Positions 51,887-56,984 of a DNA stretch of 56,984 nt are shown piece by piece (positions within the stretch are counted from its first letter, which is position 1; every line of letters starts with the position of its first letter). Below the pieces are notes generated by a model. That model was given only the letters and a program-made list of their open reading frames with translations, was not told the origin of the DNA and ran no database searches. A program made the position numbers and the translations under genes. The stretch comes from Bacteroidales bacterium UBA1756 (GTDB taxonomy: Bacteria; Bacteroidota; Bacteroidia; Bacteroidales; WCHB1-69): NCBI GenBank assembly GCA_002314795.1, contig DCHI01000004.1, positions 443 through 57,426 of the forward strand, given 5' to 3'.

Positions 51887-52561
51887 CTACAATAATTGTA
51901 AATTATTAGCTATTAATTGTTTCAGCATTGCGATGAACTCGTCCATTCCTTCGCCGGTCTTGGCAGAAACGGGAAAGATTTGCAAATCGTCATTGAGTCT
52001 TCTCGTGTTGATTTTGAGGGCTTCCATATCAAAGTCAAAGAGCGGGAGACAGTCGATTTTTGTGACAATGAGAGCTTTGCAGACGGAAAACATCAGCGGG
52101 TATTTGAGCGCTTTGTCGTCGCCTTCGGGCACGCTGAGGAGCATCGACGGGAGGTTGGCGCCGAGGTCGAATTCGGCGGGACATACCAGGTTCCCGATGT
52201 TTTCGATGATGACGATGTTGAGTTCGTCCAACGGAAGGTTCTCCAACGCTTTCTTGATCATAGCGGCGTCCAAGTGGCAGTCGCCGCCGATGCGAAGCTG
52301 CACGGTAGGGACGTCCAACGCCTGCATTTTCTGGGCATCCACCGTTGATTCGATGTCCCCTTCGATGACCCCGATGCGGAATTCCCCTTTCAGACGGCGG
52401 ATGACATCTAAAATGAAGGTCGTTTTGCCAGCTCCCGGTGACGACATAATGTTCCACAGAAAGAATTTTTTTTGCCGTGCCAATTCGCGTACTTCGTCAG
52501 CCACGTGACCATTATCGTCCAAGATGCACTGTTTTAAATCAATGAATTTCAGTTCTTTCAT
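51887..52561 (-). CDS. hypB: Hydrogenase nickel incorporation protein HypB
   Basis: A 224-residue SIMIBI GTPase that drives nickel delivery to [NiFe]-hydrogenase. Walker A is SSPGAGKTTFIL (about 41-52). GVIEGDIES, RIGGDCHLDA and the ENIGNLVCPAEFDLG segment, with its conserved Cys, are HypB features. The N-terminal His-rich nickel store of some homologues is absent. It starts 3 bases after hypA. No hydrogenase structural genes are in the window. Confidence 0.95.
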   Translation of the reverse strand: MKELKFIDLKQCILDDNGHVADEVRELARQKKFFLWNIMSSPGAGKTTFILDVIRRLKGEFRIGVIEGDIESTVDAQKMQALDVPTVQLRIGGDCHLDAAMIKKALENLPLDELNIVIIENIGNLVCPAEFDLGANLPSMLLSVPEGDDKALKYPLMFSVCKALIVTKIDCLPLFDFDMEALKINTRRLNDDLQIFPVSAKTGEGMDEFIAMLKQLIANNLQLL

Positions 52562-52564
52562 ATT

Positions 52565-52915
52565 TTATTCAATTTCAATTCCAACAATTCGCAACTCTCT
52601 TCCCGTCAGCATTTTCCCTGTCTGACAACCGCATTGGGGGCAGTGGGTGTGAACGAGGTCGTGAACGTTGATTTCGTAAACGGTCTGACAATCGCCGCAC
52701 GTTACGGTGGCTGGAATTTCGTTCATTTCGATGGAAGAATCTTCAGCCATACTTCCTTTTGTGACATATTTCCAATACTTTTGGACAATTTCCGGGACGA
52801 AATCGCGCAAAACGCCAACTTCAATGACCACCCGTGTCACTTTTGTGGCACCATTGGCTTCCGCTTTCGTGACGACGGCGTGAAAAATGCTTTTGGCAAA
52901 GGGAAGTTCGTGCAC
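52565..52915 (-). CDS. hypA: Hydrogenase nickel metallochaperone HypA
   Basis: A 116-residue protein that binds nickel through its N-terminal MHE (His2) and zinc through two CxxC pairs, CGDC (about 73-76) and CPQC (about 92-95). It works with HypB in nickel insertion. It lies 9 bases after the CrtC-like gene and 3 bases before hypB, so all four genes from 56418 down to 51887 appear to form one transcript. Confidence 0.94.
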   Translation of the reverse strand: MHELPFAKSIFHAVVTKAEANGATKVTRVVIEVGVLRDFVPEIVQKYWKYVTKGSMAEDSSIEMNEIPATVTCGDCQTVYEINVHDLVHTHCPQCGCQTGKMLTGRELRIVGIEIE

Positions 52916-52924
52916 GACGTTCCT

Positions 52925-54031
52925 TTATTTGTTATCGTAACTGTCCCAGCGTGAACGGTCCTTGTTGAATCCGTACTCAATGGTGCCGCGGGCCTTGATT
53001 CCGTTGATGTCGAAATTGGCTATGCCTTCCTGAAAATAGAAGTTGCCGCCATCGAAGGGCGTGAGCACATTGACCTCGCGCGTCGCTTTCACGTGGTAAG
53101 TTTTCCCGTTGTTGAAAGTCATATCCACCACCATCACGTCGCTGCCCAAGCCATCGTTGTGGTCGTATTCCCGAATCTGGTAATCAATCAAACTGTAATT
53201 TTTTTCTTCTTGTAAATCAGTGTATCCCACATAGATACGTTTAATGCGTGGATAGTTGACGAGTTGAAGGTTCAAGGTTTGTCCCTCATCGGTGATGGCC
53301 ATCAACCAGATGTGATTGTTCATAAAATTCCAGTCCCGTTTGCCGAAAGAGTGGTCGCGGACGCTTCCCAAGTCAACGGGAAATGTCTCATTTCCAATGG
53401 TGATGGAGCCCGTCATCCGGCCGGTTTGTTCGTAGTGGTGCTGTTCGTTTTGACGTTGTTCGGCCTTGATCTGGTCCGGATTTTTGTCGCGGTCGATGGC
53501 GGAGGCCATTCCCATATCGCTGGACATCGCCTCGGTAAAGAAACTCTTGTTCCATTTCTCACGGGCGAAGGCCTTCGCCATTCCGGTGGAATCTGCGTCG
53601 TACAATGAATCGAAAATGGGTAGGCGGGCGGTGTAGGTGACATCGAACGAGCTGTCGAAAAGTTCGCCGGTCGCATCTTCCTTCATTTTGCCTTTGAAAG
53701 TACACTTCCAAAGCTCGCCCGGCTTTTCACAATGAACCTGAACGGGACATTCTCCGGGTTTATATTCCTGATTGTCAACAACGTAAAATTTTCCATTCCG
53801 TGTATAAAGGATGAACAATTCGCAAAGATGTTTACGAAAAGCGACACGAAAAATCAGACTTTCTCCTTGCGTGTTGTTCCCTCCGAAATAGTAGCTGTTG
53901 TTCAGCAGTTCGGAAGCATTTGCCGGCAATTGATGTTGTTCAAACTCTTCTAACAGAAAAGGATTCGTTTTCTTTTTATGCTGAATGCCAGCAATGATGA
54001 TTTTAGTTTTGATGTAATTGATAAGGGACAT
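52925..54031 (-). CDS. CrtC/AttH-like (lipocalin-type) protein of unknown function
   Basis: A 368-residue protein without a signal peptide. The segments VDLGSVRDHSFGKRDW and HIWLMAITDEGQTLN (about 205-245) resemble the 'G.RDHSWG.RDW' core of the CrtC/AttH and DUF7064-type double-lipocalin proteins. The rest is strand-rich (YFQEGIANFDINGIKARGTI). CrtC-type members hydrate carotenoids, and others are not characterised. ATG 54031 lies 2 bases after the stop of the PEP-synthase-like gene, so translation is probably coupled and the products may work together. The family call rests on motifs I recall. No substrate is assigned. Confidence 0.75.
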   Translation of the reverse strand: MSLINYIKTKIIIAGIQHKKKTNPFLLEEFEQHQLPANASELLNNSYYFGGNNTQGESLIFRVAFRKHLCELFILYTRNGKFYVVDNQEYKPGECPVQVHCEKPGELWKCTFKGKMKEDATGELFDSSFDVTYTARLPIFDSLYDADSTGMAKAFAREKWNKSFFTEAMSSDMGMASAIDRDKNPDQIKAEQRQNEQHHYEQTGRMTGSITIGNETFPVDLGSVRDHSFGKRDWNFMNNHIWLMAITDEGQTLNLQLVNYPRIKRIYVGYTDLQEEKNYSLIDYQIREYDHNDGLGSDVMVVDMTFNNGKTYHVKATREVNVLTPFDGGNFYFQEGIANFDINGIKARGTIEYGFNKDRSRWDSYDNK

Positions 54032-54033
54032 AA

Positions 54034-56418
54034 TCACTGATTTCTTTTGATGACATAGATGGTGCCGGTGTTTCCGTCGAGAGTGATTTCATCGCCGGTG
54101 TGGATGTTTTGGAGCGCGTTTTCCACGTTCACGACGGAAGGCAGTGCGTATTCGCGAGCCACGACGATGCCGTGCGAGAGGGCGGAACCGATTTCCGTGA
54201 CCAGACCGCCGATGATGTTGTAGAAGGGGGTCCAGCCGATGTCCGTGCAGGCCGCGACCATAATTTCACCGTTCTGAAGTTGTGCTGCGTCCTCTTCGTT
54301 GCGAACAATGCGGGCTTTTCCCGTGACGATGCCGCGTGAAACGGGCGTTCCACGAAATTCGGTGGCGTTTTCATCCGCCTTTTTGGGAACCATCGGTTGC
54401 GGTATGCCTTGGATGACGTCTGAGAATTTTAGTGCGGACTGCTGTGCAAAGAGACGACGGCGTGCAATGGCTTTTTTAATAAGTGCCGTTTCACCGTTAA
54501 GTAATTGTCCCACTTCATCTTGTAAAAGAAAATAGATGCAGTCGGTATCGGGGAGAAGATTGGCTTCCACCATCAGTTCCGCCAAACGTGCGTAGGCCTG
54601 TTTGTACAAATCCAAAGCATAGACCACTTTTGATTTGGTGTATTCGCGGTAGCAGACCCCTTTTCGTGCCTTGGCGATATAGCCCTCCAAGCGTTTCCTT
54701 TTTGAACCGGAGTAATGTGAGAGCAACTCTTCCGCGTATTCGTTCCAATGCTTCGTGACGGCCGTTTCTCCGCTGTTACACGACAGCAGAACGCTATGCA
54801 GATTGGTTAAGAATGATTCGCGATTGGATTTCCACGAAGGACAGCGCAGTTCCATCTCACGGATTCCGCGGTGCCCGTGTTTGCTCATAAAATCGTCGTA
54901 TTCTGACTTTACCGCTTGCGATGCCTCATTTACCATATAATCAGCAAGTTGCTTTGAATCGAAGCAGACGGCGTCGGGGCGTTCCATAAGAATATGCTTG
55001 GCCAGAGAACGCATCATCCGTAGGACGTTGGCACTTTCAAAATCATCGATTTCGGTGAGGCAGCCGGCGATGACGGACTGCATTTCCGTGCGGTTGGCGA
55101 AATCCTTTTCCACCATCGACATCATAAAGTTGCTTTGCCCGCCGGAGTAGTAGGAGGCACGGTAATGATAATATTGTACCCAACCTAAAGCGGGAAAATT
55201 ATCGATGATTTGTTTGTAAATGCCGTGCATATCCTGGGTGAAATCAAACTTCAATGCGGCGATGGCCTTGTCCATTCCCTTTTTGGCTTCATCACCCTTA
55301 AAGACAAATTTCAAAAAGGTGATGGTGTTAAGGAAACGGCGCAGTGCCGGACGGTTTTTCATCGCAATGTCGGGCATACCTTCAAGCACTTTCCCGCAGA
55401 TGGAGATGTCCATTGTCTCTTTGGTGGAGCCGAAAACACTGTGACAAATGAGGTACATATTGCTCATATTGAAGAACATATGGTTGTAATAGGAGCAAAT
55501 GTAAGAGTAGGGGGGGACTTCCGTGTCCACGCAGCCGATTTCACGGTAAGTCTCTTTCACGCCCCAATCTAACGAGTACATATTCACCGACAGGTTGAGC
55601 GGAGTGACGGCGCTGGGCATCACTTCGCCGATATTGCTGGTGGTGAGGACGGAATTGCCGTTGTCCAAACTGCAATCCAACTCGTTCATCGTGACCGATT
55701 CTTCAATCGTGATGGGGCGTGCCTGAAGCCATTGCACTTGGTCGTTCTGGTCGATGGCCCATTCTAAGTCCATTGGTTTTTCAAACAGTGTTTCGGCGCG
55801 ACGTGCTGCTTCGCCGAGGTTTAATGCTTCCTCTTTTGAAAGGATAGGGTGTTCGGGCATTTGCTCTACTTTTCCTTTGCGGACGCGGTATTGTTGGGCG
55901 GACATTTTTCCGGAAACAAGATTTTCGCCCAGTCCCGGAACCGCCTCCACCAATGAGAACCCGGGACGCATCGGTGCTTTTGTGAAAATGACGCCGGCGC
56001 ATCGGGCTTCAACCATCTTTTGCACCACCACCGTCATTTTACCTTCGGCGTGATTGAGAAAGGTTTTCGAGTAGTATTCCGCGGTCCGGCTATGAAGCGA
56101 GTTGACGCATTCTTGTATCGCTTTTTTCAGAGCATCGGTTCCGTTAACGTTCAGAATCGTAGCGAATTGACCTGCCGAGGAGTAGTCGTCGCCGTCCTCA
56201 ACTGACGCGGACGAACGAACGGAGACGGTTTGCCATTGTTTGGCGGTGTAGTATTCGGCGGCTTTGTTGAAAGAATCGTTTTCATCGATGTCGGTAATGA
56301 TGAAGGCGTCGGGCACGGTAAAACCGAAATGAATAAGTTTATGCAGACCACGGGCTTTGCCACCCACGTCGTTCAGAATATTTTCGGGGATGCTTTGAAT
56401 GTCGTATATTTTAGTCAT
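54034..56418 (-). CDS. PEP-synthase/rifampin-phosphotransferase-like protein
   Basis: A 794-residue protein. Residues about 12-245 form a PPDK_N-type ATP-grasp domain (GGKARGLHKLIHFGFTVPDAF, given in parts: GGKARGLHKL; SVRSSASVEDG; LVEAVPGLGE; LEWAID; WLQARPI). A central domain of about 450 residues (to about 690) has no recognised motif. The C-terminal PEP-utiliser swivel domain has GSALSHGIVVARE with phospho-carrier H749. This order (ATP, substrate, His) matches rifampin phosphotransferase better than PEP synthase, which has a C-terminal TIM barrel. The true substrate is unknown. It leads the operon with the CrtC-like gene and hypAB, from the -7 box at 56445-56452. Confidence 0.85.
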   Translation of the reverse strand: MTKIYDIQSIPENILNDVGGKARGLHKLIHFGFTVPDAFIITDIDENDSFNKAAEYYTAKQWQTVSVRSSASVEDGDDYSSAGQFATILNVNGTDALKKAIQECVNSLHSRTAEYYSKTFLNHAEGKMTVVVQKMVEARCAGVIFTKAPMRPGFSLVEAVPGLGENLVSGKMSAQQYRVRKGKVEQMPEHPILSKEEALNLGEAARRAETLFEKPMDLEWAIDQNDQVQWLQARPITIEESVTMNELDCSLDNGNSVLTTSNIGEVMPSAVTPLNLSVNMYSLDWGVKETYREIGCVDTEVPPYSYICSYYNHMFFNMSNMYLICHSVFGSTKETMDISICGKVLEGMPDIAMKNRPALRRFLNTITFLKFVFKGDEAKKGMDKAIAALKFDFTQDMHGIYKQIIDNFPALGWVQYYHYRASYYSGGQSNFMMSMVEKDFANRTEMQSVIAGCLTEIDDFESANVLRMMRSLAKHILMERPDAVCFDSKQLADYMVNEASQAVKSEYDDFMSKHGHRGIREMELRCPSWKSNRESFLTNLHSVLLSCNSGETAVTKHWNEYAEELLSHYSGSKRKRLEGYIAKARKGVCYREYTKSKVVYALDLYKQAYARLAELMVEANLLPDTDCIYFLLQDEVGQLLNGETALIKKAIARRRLFAQQSALKFSDVIQGIPQPMVPKKADENATEFRGTPVSRGIVTGKARIVRNEEDAAQLQNGEIMVAACTDIGWTPFYNIIGGLVTEIGSALSHGIVVAREYALPSVVNVENALQNIHTGDEITLDGNTGTIYVIKRNQ

Positions 56419-56444
56419 AGAATGAGTGATTCTGAAAATCGGGG

Positions 56445-56452
56445 CAAAATTA
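56445..56452 (-). promoter_or_regulatory. -7 promoter box for the PEP-synthase-like/CrtC-like/hypAB operon
   Basis: On the minus strand TAATTTTG followed by CCCC, 26 bases before the start at 56418. It is the only box seen for the four-gene run. Confidence 0.65.
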
Positions 56453-56523
56453 CGTTATTCTTTTATAGAAAGTCTCTTTATTGCTTAATAATAGTTTTAA
56501 ATAATTGATTTATAATATAATAA

Positions 56524-56571
56524 AAAAGTTAATAAAAGTTAATAAAAGTTAATGATAAAATATTTATCATT
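56524..56571. repeat. Three 10-bp direct repeats plus a 9-bp palindrome
   Basis: AAAAGTTAAT occurs three times head to tail at 56524, 56534 and 56544, exactly one helical turn apart. The last copy overlaps AATGATAAA (56551-56559), whose complement TTTATCATT is at 56563-56571. The site is about 70-120 bases upstream of the operon promoter at 56445, in a region without genes. Confidence 0.8.
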
Positions 56572-56603
56572 ATAAATAACTTCACCTGTAACAACAACGG
56601 GAC

Positions 56604-56636
56604 AAAAAAAGAGGGTGGCTACTTCTGTGCAACCCT
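56604..56636 (-). terminator. Rho-independent terminator of the 32-codon gene
   Basis: On the minus strand, an 8-position stem with one mismatch (AGGGTTGC with GCCACCCT), followed two bases later by seven U. It ends the small transcript that starts near 56778. Confidence 0.7.
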
Positions 56637-56662
56637 TAAATAAACAATCTTGTAACGTAATT

Positions 56663-56761
56663 CTAATCGTGACGAACAGGACTTTTTCCAGTCCATCCTC
56701 TTTTTCGGCCAATTTTTATTATCAGCCAAGTTAAAAAAATACCACCTATGATGTCGAACAT
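56663..56761 (-). CDS. 32-residue membrane-type peptide with strong Shine-Dalgarno
   Basis: A 32-codon ORF encoding MFDIIGGIFLTWLIIKIGRK followed by a basic tail ending PVRHD. The first 17 or so residues are hydrophobic and the rest is positively charged, as in small inner-membrane or toxin-like peptides. AGGAGG (56770-56775) lies 8 bases before the ATG, a full Shine-Dalgarno, which is rare in this window. A -7 box at 56785-56792 and a terminator at 56604-56636 frame it as a complete short unit. No family was recognised. Confidence 0.6.
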   Translation of the reverse strand: MFDIIGGIFLTWLIIKIGRKRGWTGKSPVRHD

Positions 56762-56784
56762 TTTTCGTTCCTCCTTTCAGGGCG

Positions 56785-56792
56785 CAAAGATA
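56785..56792 (-). promoter_or_regulatory. -7 promoter box for the 32-codon gene
   Basis: On the minus strand TATCTTTG followed by CGCC, 24 bases before the ATG at 56761. The perfect consensus implies substantial expression. Confidence 0.7.
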
Positions 56793-56910
56793 CAGAATTT
56801 TTTTTGTGAATAATATTTGTGAAAGAAACATTTGCGCTTTTGTACTATGGCATAACGATTGCTATATTGTTATTTTTATAATAAACAAATATGGATGTTC
56901 GGTTGTTTGT

Positions 56911-56984
56911 ATGAACACTTATGTCTCGAGTTTTATGATTTTGCTTTTTTCAGTAGGCAGAATGAGCTTGCGAAACTTGAATTA
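56911..56984 (+). CDS. Possible 5' end of a gene cut by the window edge
   Basis: An ATG-started frame of 24 codons runs open to the edge and encodes MNTYVSSFMILLFSVGRMSL followed by RNLN. The pattern hydrophobic segment, GR, then RNL loosely recalls the N-terminus of some Bacteroidetes transposases, but the piece is too short to decide. The 118 bases before it (56793-56910) hold nothing I recognise apart from AT-rich sequence. Confidence 0.25.
   Translation, partial: MNTYVSSFMILLFSVGRMSLRNLN

Noticed and set aside
56619..56831. 70-codon minus-strand frame around the 32-codon gene
   Set aside because: It starts upstream of the -7 box at 56785-56792 and runs out of frame with the SD-led ORF.
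1..56984. tRNA, rRNA or riboswitch genes
   Set aside because: No cloverleaf with conserved GTTC loop, no rRNA blocks and no riboswitch core were recognised in the gaps, which are all under 300 bases.

Overview
The window is a chromosomal segment of a Bacteroidetes bacterium, most likely a member of the Bacteroidales. The evidence is consistent: most transcription units start a short distance after a TAnnTTTG box, the -7 element of the Bacteroidetes primary sigma factor; Shine-Dalgarno sequences are almost absent; and lineage-typical genes are present (S46 dipeptidyl-peptidase, HU / tiny bS22-like protein / RNase G cluster, sigma-54 activator / LptE / SecG cluster, FISUMP-domain protein, WG-repeat lipoprotein, Mrp with a C-terminal 'orange protein' domain). 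Genes are densely packed. No rRNA, tRNA, CRISPR array or complete insertion sequence was seen.

Layout. 1-4960: fumC, deoC, HU, a 29-residue ribosomal-type protein, RNase E/G and a small membrane protein. 5000-7740: sigma-54-type activator, lptE, a conserved TPR-like protein and secG (envelope assembly and secretion). 7740-10280: a DMT permease and an AT-richer AAA+ ATPase gene that looks like an accessory insertion. 10330-17090: dgt, uvrA, a TGS/uridine-kinase-like nucleoside kinase and miaA (nucleotide, DNA and tRNA metabolism). 17200-20350: four-helix-bundle protein, a pseudouridine synthase with a long basic tail, and a His-rich COG0523 metal GTPase. 20350-22350 (-): galE and a WlbA/WbpB-like sugar dehydrogenase. 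22450-26365: exported C1B peptidase, LutA-like Fe-S protein, GT4 glycosyltransferase, coaD. 26366-27418 (-): exported EEP nuclease/phosphatase. 27659-31325: atpD-atpC without the rest of the ATP synthase, pcm, and an Mrp-ORP fusion. 31328-36830: ruvC, a retropepsin-like protease, lpdA, an ATP-grasp-like protein of unknown function, an SDR and trpS. 36931-43088: a large exported CAP-like protein, the S46 DPP7-type peptidase and a FISUMP-domain protein. 43098-46400 (-): exonuclease, M49-like metallopeptidase, unknown protein. 46516-48651: tex. 48669-50476 (-): a WG-repeat lipoprotein split by a frameshift. 50554-56418 (-): a [4Fe-4S] protein, hypB, hypA, a CrtC/AttH-like protein and a PEP-synthase/rifampin-phosphotransferase-like enzyme. 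The right edge holds a compact 32-codon gene with its own promoter, strong SD and terminator, and possibly the start of another gene.

How it fits together. Three exported peptidases of different classes (C1B, S46, M49-like) point to use of peptides from outside the cell. hypAB and the Fe-S proteins point to anaerobic metabolism with a [NiFe] enzyme encoded elsewhere. The least explained parts are: heptamer tandem repeats that end 3-6 bases before three start codons; the operon joining a PEP-synthase-like enzyme, a CrtC-like protein and hypAB; the ATP-grasp-like protein; the frameshifted WG-repeat gene; and the SD-led 32-residue gene. All calls come from reading the sequence; no database search was run.
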